A DNA stretch of 8,478 nucleotides, from the NCBI GenBank assembly GCA_021788515.1, contig JAJYKN010000035.1, forward strand, positions 1 to 8,478. Direction: 5' to 3'. The stretch comes from Nitrospirota bacterium (GTDB lineage Bacteria; Nitrospirota; UBA9217). Of this stretch, positions 1 through 6,323 are shown piece by piece (the stretch's first letter is position 1; every line of letters begins with the position of its first letter). The notes beneath the pieces were generated by a model. The model was given only the letters and a program-made list of their open reading frames with translations. It was not told the origin of the DNA and ran no database searches. Made by a program: the position numbers and the translations under genes.

Positions 1-30
1 GTATTTTTTCAGAGAAATCTGTTTTTTCCC

Positions 31-60
31 TTGACAACTCCGCAAGTTACATGGTATTTT
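31..60 (+). promoter_or_regulatory. Sigma70-type promoter for rplU-rpmA
   Basis: A perfect -35 box, TTGACA (31-36), is followed after 18 bases by a -10-like TATTTT (55-60). This places the transcription start near base 67 and gives a leader of only about 40 bases before the rplU start codon. Such a leader is too short for a large ribosomal-protein autoregulatory structure. A strong constitutive promoter suits ribosomal protein genes. The assignment rests on sequence match and position only. Confidence 0.75.
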
Positions 61-104
61 ATGCCCTCTTAATACGTTGGCGTCTGAATTTGAAGGAGGA
101 TCTT

Positions 105-416
105 ATGTACGCAGTCATTACTACCGGTGGAAAACAGTACAAGGTTTCACCCGGCGATGTAGTCAGGGTGGAGAGCCTTGATGCAAAGAAGGGCGATATT
201 GTCGAAATCAAGGACGTTTTAATGATTTCCGACGGAGACAAAATGTCGGTCGGCAAGCCCAAGCTCGATTCCGCCAAAGTTACGGCCGAAGTCGTGGAGC
301 AGGACAGGGGCGTAAAACTCCTGATCTTCAAGCACCGGAGACGCAAGGGATACCGCAACACCAATGGTCACCGCCAGAACTACACGGCCATCAAAGTAAA
401 AGAAATCATCGCATAA
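105..416 (+). CDS. rplU: 50S ribosomal protein L21
   Basis: L21 is a component of the large ribosomal subunit that binds 23S rRNA. The 103-residue product is full length for the family. It opens with the typical MYAVITTGGKQYKV and ends with the basic rRNA-binding signature around residues 74-91, including KGYRNTNGHRQ. The start at 105 is chosen over an in-frame ATG at 51 because AAGGAGG (93-99) sits at good distance and because the family normally starts here; the ATG at 51 overlaps the -10 box. The gene is first in a two-gene unit with rpmA, 88 bases downstream. The prp (ysxB) protease gene found between these two genes in Firmicutes is absent. Confidence 0.98.
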   Translation: MYAVITTGGKQYKVSPGDVVRVESLDAKKGDIVEIKDVLMISDGDKMSVGKPKLDSAKVTAEVVEQDRGVKLLIFKHRRRKGYRNTNGHRQNYTAIKVKEIIA

Positions 417-425
417 TAGTCGCTG

Positions 426-466
426 CGAAGGGCAGGAAAAATAAAATCGCATTATTTTAGCCTTCG
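426..466 (+). promoter_or_regulatory. Possible stem-loop in rplU-rpmA spacer
   Basis: The spacer can fold into a two-part hairpin. The outer stem is CGAAGG (426-431) with CCTTCG (461-466). The inner stem is AAAATAA (438-444) with TTATTTT (452-458), closing a 7-base loop. There is no run of T after it, so it is not a standard terminator. It could be an mRNA processing or stability element or simply chance. It lies upstream of the rpmA ribosome binding site and does not cover it. Confidence 0.35.
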
Positions 467-504
467 TGCCTCGGCGGCAAGAAGGATTTTGGAGGATTCA
501 AGCA

Positions 505-762
505 ATGGCACATAAAAAAGGCGTTGGCAGTTCAAGGAACGGCAGAGACAGCAATCCGCAGTATCTCGGCGTAAAACGATACGACGGCGAGCAGGTGCTT
601 GCAGGAACGATTATTATCCGCCAGCGCGGGACCAAGATCCATCCCGGCCTGAACGTGGGCAAGGGCTGCGATGATACGCTCTTTGCCAAGATCAACGGCG
701 TGGTGAAGTTCGAACGCAAAGACAAGGAACGCAAACAGGTGAGCGTATACGCAGCTTCGTAG
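505..762 (+). CDS. rpmA: 50S ribosomal protein L27
   Basis: L27 is a large-subunit protein whose N-terminus reaches the peptidyl transferase centre. The 85-residue product has the family signature at residues 34-52 ([19 protein letters not shown]) and the basic N-terminal tail [16 protein letters not shown]. It begins directly with MAHKKG, so it lacks the short extension that Firmicutes remove with the Prp protease. The start at 505 is supported by GGAGG (491-495) and the known family start, over an in-frame ATG at 466. An intrinsic terminator follows 25 bases after the stop codon, so this is the last gene of the rplU unit. Confidence 0.98.
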   Translation: MAHKKGVGSSRNGRDSNPQYLGVKRYDGEQVLAGTIIIRQRGTKIHPGLNVGKGCDDTLFAKINGVVKFERKDKERKQVSVYAAS

Positions 763-787
763 CAATTCGCAGACAGGATTGACGACC

Positions 788-819
788 AAGGCGGCATAGA
801 ACTCTATGCTGCCTTTTTT
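788..819 (+). terminator. Intrinsic terminator after rpmA
   Basis: A 12-bp stem pairs AAGGCGGCATAG (788-799) with CTATGCTGCCTT (804-815), with a single G-T wobble and a 4-base loop AACT. It runs straight into six T (814-819). This is a textbook Rho-independent terminator on the + strand. It should separate the ribosomal protein unit from obgE. Confidence 0.92.
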
Positions 820-893
820 GTTCCCTGTTGGGTGGAATGATGCAGAAAAGGTTCAGATCCAAGGAAGGGCTTACACTCCTGATTTTTTCCAGC

Positions 894-922
894 TTGCTTT
901 TTCAGCCATATAACGGTATATT
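894..922 (+). promoter_or_regulatory. Candidate sigma70 promoter for obgE
   Basis: TTGCTT (894-899) and TATATT (917-922) are separated by exactly 17 bases, each differing from consensus at one or two positions. The predicted transcription start is near 929, giving a leader of about 65 bases before obgE. The position just downstream of a strong terminator makes a promoter expected here. The rest of the 174-base gap between terminator and obgE shows no convincing gene or other signal. Confidence 0.6.
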
Positions 923-993
923 TCATTGAAAACATTGTTCAAATCTCCCTTTTTTGTGTAACAGAAGGTGAGCCAGGGAGATTCAGATAGCTT

Positions 994-2058
994 ATGTCAA
1001 ATTTTATTGATAGGGTCAAAATTGAAGTAAGGGCCGGTCATGGCGGCCCCGGGTGCGTGAGCTTCCGGCGCGAAGCGTACGTACCCCGCGGCGGGCCCAA
1101 CGGCGGCGACGGCGGTAAGGGCGCCGATGTCGTACTGGTAGCCGATAAACAACTCGGAACGCTGATCGACCTCAGGTACCAGCAGCACTACTATGCTGAA
1201 AAGGGCGAGCAGGGTCGCGGCAAGGAACAGTCGGGCGCTGATGGGAAAGACACCATCATTCGCGTTCCTGTCGGAACGATTGTGAACGATGCCGAGACAC
1301 GCACCATGATTGTTGATCTCGATACGGACGGGATGACCTATATCATCGCACGGGGCGGCAGGGGAGGCAAGGGAAACACTTTTTTCAAGACAGCGACGAA
1401 CCAGGCCCCCCGCCATGCTCAACCGGGTGAACCGGGCGAAGAACAGTGGTTGTACCTGGAGCTGAAACTGCTTGCCGACGTGGGCCTCGTCGGTTTCCCG
1501 AACGCGGGCAAGTCCACGCTCATTTCGAGCATCTCGGCAGCCAAACCCAAGATCGCCGACTATCCCTTTACCACGTTGTCCCCCGTGTTGGGCGTGGTGA
1601 AACCGGAAGGCAGGCGGAGCTTCGTCGTTGCCGACATCCCCGGTCTTATCGAGAATGCCCACAAGGGCGCGGGGCTGGGGTTTGAATTCCTGCGTCACGT
1701 GGAGCGGACGTCGATCCTGCTCCATATGGTTGACGTGTCAGGCATGGTGCCCGGAGATCCGGTCGAGAATTTTCAAAAAATCAATAAAGAGCTGGAGCTC
1801 TACAGCGAGGCCTTATTGAAGAAGTCCATGGCTGTCGCTGCCACCAAGATCGATGCCGCGGACCCGGAGAAAGTGGAAGAGCTGACCACCTACTGCCGGG
1901 AGCAGGGATACGCATTTTTCCCCATATCCGCGGTAACGGGTGCGGGTTTGCCGTCGCTTCTCAACTTCCTCGCGGACAAGGTGGAGGAGGAGCGAGACGC
2001 ACGGGAGCGGGAGCACAAGGTCAGAGCACAGGAGCCGGCAGTCACGAACCCGGAATAG
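994..2058 (+). CDS. obgE: Obg family GTPase, ribosome assembly
   Basis: ObgE is an essential GTPase that associates with the 50S subunit and acts in its late assembly and in stress and growth control. The 354-residue product has the glycine-rich Obg fold at about residues 1-158 (for example GGPNGGDGGKG near 33-43 and ARGGRGGKG from 119), then a GTPase domain. Its motifs are in order: G1 GFPNAGKST (167-175), G2 TT (193-194), G3 DIPGLIE (214-220), G4 TKID (284-287) and G5 SAVTG (312-316). The C-terminus is only a short charged tail, so it lacks both the acidic extension of E. coli and the OCT domain of Firmicutes. The start is preceded by AGGGAG (975-980), a somewhat long 13 bases away. It is the first gene after the rpmA terminator. 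Confidence 0.97.
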   Translation: MSNFIDRVKIEVRAGHGGPGCVSFRREAYVPRGGPNGGDGGKGADVVLVADKQLGTLIDLRYQQHYYAEKGEQGRGKEQSGADGKDTIIRVPVGTIVNDAETRTMIVDLDTDGMTYIIARGGRGGKGNTFFKTATNQAPRHAQPGEPGEEQWLYLELKLLADVGLVGFPNAGKSTLISSISAAKPKIADYPFTTLSPVLGVVKPEGRRSFVVADIPGLIENAHKGAGLGFEFLRHVERTSILLHMVDVSGMVPGDPVENFQKINKELELYSEALLKKSMAVAATKIDAADPEKVEELTTYCREQGYAFFPISAVTGAGLPSLLNFLADKVEEERDAREREHKVRAQEPAVTNPE

Positions 2059-2067
2059 AGTTTCCCG

Positions 2068-2092
2068 CAGCCGCAGGGTTTAGCCTGCGCTG
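2068..2092 (+). promoter_or_regulatory. Hairpin between obgE and proB
   Basis: CAG-C-CGCAGG (2068-2077) pairs with CCTGCG-CTG (2084-2092) as a 9-bp stem with one bulged C and a 6-base loop, GTTTAG. No T run follows, so termination is unlikely. The stem ends 11 bases before the proB start codon, where a Shine-Dalgarno sequence would normally lie. It could influence proB translation or mRNA stability; this is inference. Confidence 0.45.
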
Positions 2093-2103
2093 ACAGCTGA
2101 TAC

Positions 2104-3246
2104 ATGAAAAATACTCTCCTCAACAGAAAAACGATCTTTTCCAAGGCCCGCCGCATCGTGGTCAAGGTCGGCAGCGCGGTCCTCACCTCATCTGATCAGG
2201 GGCTGGACCAGGACCGCATCGAACGTCTTGCAGCCGACGTCTCAACCATCATGGGGCAGGGACGCCAGGTCATCCTGGTGTCATCAGGCGCCATCGCCGC
2301 CGGCCTGGCAAAACTGGGGTTGAAAAAAACGAGAGGCATGCCCCTTTCGCTCAAGCAGGCCGCCGCATCAATCGGCCAATCGAGCCTCATGTGGATGTAT
2401 GAAAAAACCTTCGGCGCACATGGGCACAAGGTCGCGCAGGTGCTGCTCACCCGTGAAGATCTTTCCAACCGCACCCGGTTCCTGAACGCAAGAAATACGC
2501 TCCAGACGCTGTTGGATTACGGGGTCGTTCCCGTCATTAATGAAAACGACACCGTCTCGGTCGACGAGATCAAGTTCGGTGACAACGACAACCTCTCGGG
2601 CATGGTCGTGCACCTTACTGACGCCGATCTCCTGGTGATCCTGTCCGATATCGACGGCCTCTACACGGCTGATCCCAAGTTCGATCCTTCCGCCGAGCTG
2701 ATTCCGCTCGTCGAGAAAATTACTGCTGAGATCGAGCGTGGCGCGGGCGACGCACAGTCCGCGGTCGGCACCGGCGGCATGCGTTCCAAGATTATTACGG
2801 CGAAGAAGGTCGGAGCCTATGGCGCCCCCCTGGTGATCGTGAATGGAAAGAAAAACGGGGTGCTGCCCGCGCTCTTTGAGGGAAAAGAAGTCGGCACCTT
2901 GTTTCTGCCAAAACCGGTAAAGCAGGACAGCCGGAAGCATTGGATCGCCTATACGGTCACATCGGCCGGCAGGCTGGTGATCGACGACGGCGGCCGCGAG
3001 GCGCTGGTGAATAAGGGAAAGAGTCTGCTGCCCGGAGGCATCGTAAAGGTGGAGGGGAATTTCAAGATCGGCGACTGCGTCACCTGCGTGGACCGGGCCG
3101 GGGCTGCCTTTGCCCGCGGGTTGGTCAAGTACTCAGCCTCGGAATTGGAACTCATTAAAGGTCTTAAGACATCGCAGATATCGTCCGTCCTCGGGCATAA
3201 AGATTATGACGAGGTGATCCACCGGGATGATATGGTGATACTGTAA
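2104..3246 (+). CDS. proB: Glutamate 5-kinase with PUA domain
   Basis: ProB phosphorylates glutamate with ATP to gamma-glutamyl phosphate, the first and usually feedback-inhibited step of proline synthesis, in the cytoplasm. The 380-residue product has an amino-acid kinase domain to about residue 260. Its motifs include VVKVGSAVL (19-27), VSSGAIAAG (59-67), the glutamate-binding loop VVPVINENDTV (141-151), FGDNDNLS (158-165), SDIDGLYT (181-188) and GTGGMRSK (222-229). A C-terminal PUA domain covers about 290-365. This is the long two-domain form, as in E. coli. No good Shine-Dalgarno sequence precedes the ATG, and a hairpin lies just upstream. Its partner proA is displaced downstream by a redoxin gene. 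Confidence 0.97.
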   Translation: MKNTLLNRKTIFSKARRIVVKVGSAVLTSSDQGLDQDRIERLAADVSTIMGQGRQVILVSSGAIAAGLAKLGLKKTRGMPLSLKQAAASIGQSSLMWMYEKTFGAHGHKVAQVLLTREDLSNRTRFLNARNTLQTLLDYGVVPVINENDTVSVDEIKFGDNDNLSGMVVHLTDADLLVILSDIDGLYTADPKFDPSAELIPLVEKITAEIERGAGDAQSAVGTGGMRSKIITAKKVGAYGAPLVIVNGKKNGVLPALFEGKEVGTLFLPKPVKQDSRKHWIAYTVTSAGRLVIDDGGREALVNKGKSLLPGGIVKVEGNFKIGDCVTCVDRAGAAFARGLVKYSASELELIKGLKTSQISSVLGHKDYDEVIHRDDMVIL

Positions 3247-3274
3247 AGATATCGCGTTGGCCGAATAGTCAATG

Positions 3275-3354
3275 CCCGGACGTCTTTATTTCAGCCATAC
3301 CGGACGATAAGGTGGTTCCTGTAAATACGGGCTTGCGGCTGAAACCCGGACGTC
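3275..3354 (+). repeat. Short repeats in proB-redoxin spacer
   Basis: The 132-base gap after proB contains CCGGACG three times in direct orientation (3276-3282, 3300-3306, 3346-3352). Two of these extend to CCCGGACGTC (3275-3284 and 3345-3354). An inverted pair, TTTCAGCC (3289-3296) and GGCTGAAA (3337-3344), lies between them. They may be protein-binding sites, an old duplication or chance. I see no clear promoter or terminator here. Confidence 0.4.
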
Positions 3355-3378
3355 GCTCGGCTGAAGGATGGTTCAATC

Positions 3379-3912
3379 ATGATACGATCTACCCGTTCTC
3401 TTATAAAAAAGTCCTGCATTCCTGCGCTTCTTGTTCTTCTGTACGTTCCTTCGGCTTTTGCCGCGCTCAAGCCGGATGACCCTGCTCCTGTTTTTTCCCT
3501 CCAGGACAATAAGGGAAAGAATTTTTCCTTGGACGATGTCGTGGGCGCAAAAAGTAAGGAGAAGGCCAATGGTGTCATCCTGAGTTTTTTCGCTTCCTGG
3601 TGCATGGCGTGCAGATATGAACTGCCGGTCATCAACTCGCTTGTCGACGAAATGAAAAGCAAGGGGATACGGGTCGTGATCGTGGGCTTCAAGGAAGATT
3701 TTGCCAGGATCAACGCTCTTCTTGCCGAACTGAAAGTGGACAAACCGGTTGTCGTGAGCGACCAGGATGGAAAAGTAGGAGAACAATACGGGATCCGGTT
3801 CCTGCCGGTAACGTTTTTCATCAGCGCGGATGGGCGTGTTAAACATATCATTTATGGCGAGATAGATGACGGGAAAAAAGTGACGGAAGGCGCAGAAAAA
3901 CTTTTGAAATGA
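3379..3912 (+). CDS. Exported TlpA-like thiol-disulfide redoxin
   Basis: This is a thioredoxin-fold protein of the TlpA/ResA/AhpC-TSA superfamily, probably periplasmic and acting in thiol-disulfide exchange. The 177-residue product begins with a signal peptide: basic start MIRSTRSLIKK, a hydrophobic stretch and likely cleavage after SAFA at residue 29. The active site is WCMAC (Cys75 and Cys78) in the context LSFFASWCMACRYELP, and a cis-proline equivalent lies at Pro143 in FLPVTFF. The residue before the second Cys is Ala rather than the Pro common in TlpA and ResA. The start is supported by GAAGGA-like bases (3363-3368) 10 bases upstream. The gene lies between proB and proA with 27 bases to the proA start, so it is probably co-transcribed. 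Its substrate cannot be told; roles in cytochrome c maturation or general periplasmic reduction are possible. Confidence 0.88.
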   Translation: MIRSTRSLIKKSCIPALLVLLYVPSAFAALKPDDPAPVFSLQDNKGKNFSLDDVVGAKSKEKANGVILSFFASWCMACRYELPVINSLVDEMKSKGIRVVIVGFKEDFARINALLAELKVDKPVVVSDQDGKVGEQYGIRFLPVTFFISADGRVKHIIYGEIDDGKKVTEGAEKLLK

Positions 3913-3939
3913 TCGAGCTTCGGTCTCGTGGAGGTAGCG

Positions 3940-5196
3940 GTGGACATCAAACAGTACGTATCTGATAAGGCAAAAAAAGCCAAGGCGGCATCGCGGGCTC
4001 TGGCGAACATCTCCACGGAGATCAAGAACAACGCGCTGTTCAAGATGGCTGCCGGACTGGAGAAGGAATCATCCCGGCTGATCTCGGAGAACCAAAAAGA
4101 CCTGCTGGAGGCCGGGGGAAAGGGGCTTTCCAGGGCCATGATCGACCGGTTGACGCTCTCTGCCGACCGCGTCAAAGCCATGGCAGACGGCCTTCGCGAG
4201 GTCGCGGCTCTGCCCGATCCCGTGGGCGAGGTACTCAAAATGTGGAGACGCCCGAACGGCATGGAGGTAGGCAGGATGCGTGTGCCGATCGGGCTTATCG
4301 GCATCATCTACGAATCGCGTCCGAACGTGACGGCCGACACGGCGGCGCTCTGTCTCAAGTCGGGCAACGGCGTCATTCTTCGCGGCGGTTCCGAGGCCGT
4401 GCATTCCAACAAAGCGATCGTTGAGCTCCTTTCGAAGGCCGGCGCGGAAGCAGGGATACCCGAAGGAGCGGTATCGTTCATCGAGAACCCCGACCGGGCC
4501 TGCGTCATGGAAATGCTGAAGCTCAACCAGTTCATCGACCTGATCATCCCGCGCGGGGGCGAGGGGTTGATCCGGATGGTTTCGGAGAACTCGACGATCC
4601 CCGTTATCAAGCATGACAAAGGCATCTGCCACGTGTACGTTGACGGCAAGGCGGACCTTGCCATGGCCGAAGAGATCTGCTTCAACGCGAAGGTCCAGCG
4701 GCCCGGCACCTGCAATGCCATGGAGACCATGCTCGTGAACCAGGAGGTAGCCAAAACGTTTCTGCCCGCGATCGTGGGCCGTATGAAAAAGGCGGGTGTC
4801 GAGATCCGCGGCTGCTCCAAGACTAGAGCAATCGTGCCTGATATTACTGCCGCAGCGGACAAAGATTGGGACACGGAATACAATGATCTCGTCCTGAATG
4901 TGAGGACCGTCGCAAGCATGGAAGAGGCGATGGAGCATATCGCGGCCCACGGCTCCCAGCACTCCGAAGCGATCGTGACGAACGACTATCAGAACGCCCA
5001 TCGTTTTCAGCGCGAGGTCGACGCATCCGCCGTTTTTGTGAACGCGTCCACACGGTTGAACGACGGGTTCGAGTTCGGTCTCGGCGCCGAGATCGGCATA
5101 TCGACGACGCGGATCCATGCCCGCGGCCCCATGGGGCTGGAAGAACTTACCTCGACAAAATTTATCGTGTTCGGAAACGGGCAGATCAGAAAATAA
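3940..5196 (+). CDS. proA: Gamma-glutamyl phosphate reductase
   Basis: ProA reduces gamma-glutamyl phosphate with NADPH to glutamate-5-semialdehyde, the second step of proline synthesis, in the cytoplasm. It belongs to the aldehyde dehydrogenase superfamily. The 418-residue product matches the usual length of about 417. The catalytic cysteine is Cys258 in QRPGTCNAMETMLV. Other conserved stretches are RGGSEAVHSNKAI (from 148), HDKGICHVYVD (from 225) and the C-terminal FGLGAEIGISTTRIHARGPMGLEELT. A GTG start at 3940 is preferred because GGAGG (3930-3934) lies five bases upstream and the protein then begins MDIKQYVSDKAKKAKAASR, like its relatives. An upstream in-frame GTG at 3928 overlaps that ribosome binding site. 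Confidence 0.96.
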   Translation: MDIKQYVSDKAKKAKAASRALANISTEIKNNALFKMAAGLEKESSRLISENQKDLLEAGGKGLSRAMIDRLTLSADRVKAMADGLREVAALPDPVGEVLKMWRRPNGMEVGRMRVPIGLIGIIYESRPNVTADTAALCLKSGNGVILRGGSEAVHSNKAIVELLSKAGAEAGIPEGAVSFIENPDRACVMEMLKLNQFIDLIIPRGGEGLIRMVSENSTIPVIKHDKGICHVYVDGKADLAMAEEICFNAKVQRPGTCNAMETMLVNQEVAKTFLPAIVGRMKKAGVEIRGCSKTRAIVPDITAAADKDWDTEYNDLVLNVRTVASMEEAMEHIAAHGSQHSEAIVTNDYQNAHRFQREVDASAVFVNASTRLNDGFEFGLGAEIGISTTRIHARGPMGLEELTSTKFIVFGNGQIRK

Positions 5197-5277
5197 AATT
5201 TCGAATTTCGGATTGCTATATAAACTGTTCACATAACAGCGGCTTTGCCCTGAAATCCGCAATTTACAATCCGCAAT
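5197..5277 (+). repeat. Degenerate heptamer repeats upstream of nadD
   Basis: The proA-nadD gap begins with two tandem AATTTCG units (5197-5210) followed by GATTGCT. It ends with two copies of AATCCGCAAT (5254-5263 and 5268-5277) spaced 14 bases apart, which is twice seven. The right side, read on the other strand, gives ATTGCGGATT-type units resembling the left side, so the two sides are roughly inverted. A small hairpin, CTGTT-CACAT-AACAG (5225-5239), lies between. The second copy ends at an ATG (5276) that is in frame with nadD. There is no clear promoter or terminator. Confidence 0.5.
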
Positions 5278-5293
5278 GGAAACCGGAGGTCGT

Positions 5294-5953
5294 TTGTCCC
5301 AAAAAATTGGCATCCTCGGCGGAACGTTCAATCCGATACACTATGGTCATCTTGCAGCAGCTGAAGAAGTCCGGGACCGGTTGAAGCTGGACCGGGTGCT
5401 GTTCATTCCTTCCTTTCAACCTCCGCACAAGCGGGAAAACAACGTCCCCGCTGCCGTCCACCGGATGGAAATGGTCCGTCTTGCGACGGCAGGCAATCAG
5501 TCTTTCGATCCCTCCGACATTGAGATTAAACGGGGCGGCAGATCGTATACGATCGATACCATCGAGGCGCTCCGAGGGTCCTACCCGGGCGCCGATCTCT
5601 ATTTTATAACGGGCCTTGATTCCTTTCTCGAAATCCAAACCTGGAACCGATGGGAACGGCTCTTGACCTTGTGCACTTTTGTCGTACTGTCCCGTCCGGG
5701 CTCCCGATTTGCCGATCTGTTAAAAATCGATTTTATGCAGGCGGCTCAGAAACAGGTGATGAAACTGGACCATGGCGAGCTCATCCATGCCGATTTTCGG
5801 GCAGGAGCGTTCGAGCTTTATCTGGAGTTGATTCCGCTCTATGATATTTCATCGACCGATATCCGCACCAGGGTGAAAGAGGGGAGAAGCATCAAATATC
5901 TCTTGCCTGAAGCAGTTGAAACCTATATAATTAAACACAAATTGTATGCATAA
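5294..5953 (+). CDS. nadD: Nicotinate-nucleotide adenylyltransferase
   Basis: NadD transfers AMP from ATP to nicotinate mononucleotide to form deamido-NAD, an essential step of NAD synthesis. The product, 219 residues, has the nucleotidyltransferase signature GGTFNPIHYGHL near residues 9-20, with the HxGH motif at His16-His19, and the second ATP-binding motif ISSTDIR (185-191). Length is normal. A TTG start at 5294 is chosen because GGAGG (5285-5289) sits just upstream and the protein then begins MSQKIGILGGTFNP, as relatives do. An in-frame ATG at 5276 would add six residues but lacks a ribosome binding site and lies at the end of a repeat. The stop codon overlaps rsfS by eight bases, so the two are probably translationally coupled. 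Confidence 0.95.
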   Translation: MSQKIGILGGTFNPIHYGHLAAAEEVRDRLKLDRVLFIPSFQPPHKRENNVPAAVHRMEMVRLATAGNQSFDPSDIEIKRGGRSYTIDTIEALRGSYPGADLYFITGLDSFLEIQTWNRWERLLTLCTFVVLSRPGSRFADLLKIDFMQAAQKQVMKLDHGELIHADFRAGAFELYLELIPLYDISSTDIRTRVKEGRSIKYLLPEAVETYIIKHKLYA

Positions 5954-6323
5954 TTCATTGGAAGCAGCGCAGCTCTGCGCTCTGGCCGCGGACAATAAAA
6001 AAGCCTTTGATATTTTGATCCTGGATCTCCGCAGGCTCACGTACATTACCGATTATTTCGTCATCTGCTCGGCGGGTAACGTAACCCAAGTCTCGGCCAT
6101 AGCGGACGGTATCGGCCAGGCCCTGGCGCAGGCAGGAGTGCACCCTTCCCATGTTGAGGGAGGTGTGGAGGCGAGCTGGGTGCTGATGGACTACGGAGAT
6201 GTCGTGGTCCATATCTTCGATCAGCAGACCAGGACCTATTACAGCCTGGAGAAGCTCTGGGGCGACGCCCCTCGGATACCCGTTGCAGCGGATCAAAGGA
6301 CTTTGCAGGGCATCTCCTCGTGA
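5946..6323 (+). CDS. rsfS: Ribosomal silencing factor RsfS
   Basis: RsfS (Iojap/YbeB family, DUF143) binds ribosomal protein L14 on the 50S subunit and blocks subunit joining, which lowers translation in starvation or stationary phase. The 125-residue product shows the family core: ITDYFVICSAGNVTQVSAIADGI (34-56), then EGGVEASWVLMDYGDVVVHIF (71-91) and YYSLEKLWGDAP (98-109). The ATG lies inside the end of nadD (8-base overlap) and has no clear ribosome binding site, which suggests translation by coupling with nadD. Its own stop overlaps the rlmH start by four bases. The nadD-rsfS-rlmH order is widely conserved in bacteria. Confidence 0.96.
   Translation: MHNSLEAAQLCALAADNKKAFDILILDLRRLTYITDYFVICSAGNVTQVSAIADGIGQALAQAGVHPSHVEGGVEASWVLMDYGDVVVHIFDQQTRTYYSLEKLWGDAPRIPVAADQRTLQGISS

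Noticed and set aside
837..929. A possible 30-codon peptide in the rpmA-obgE gap
   Set aside because: It has only a poor ribosome binding site, overlaps the predicted obgE promoter and would end at the predicted transcription start, so it would not be translated from that transcript.
997..1725. A 242-codon open frame on the - strand
   Set aside because: It is the antisense shadow of obgE, which has all five GTPase motifs in the other strand.
3284..3291. Terminator after proB at the TCTTTATT stretch
   Set aside because: No stem of useful length precedes the T-rich bases; the GACGTC before it is only a 6-bp palindrome with no loop.
5217..5224. TATATAAA as a -10 box for nadD
   Set aside because: No acceptable -35 box lies 16-18 bases upstream; the A/T-rich stretch is better explained as the centre of the repeat region.
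4069..5331. A 420-codon open frame on the - strand
   Set aside because: It lies opposite proA, whose catalytic motifs are intact. High-GC coding sequence often leaves such open antisense frames, and its translation resembles no family I recognise.
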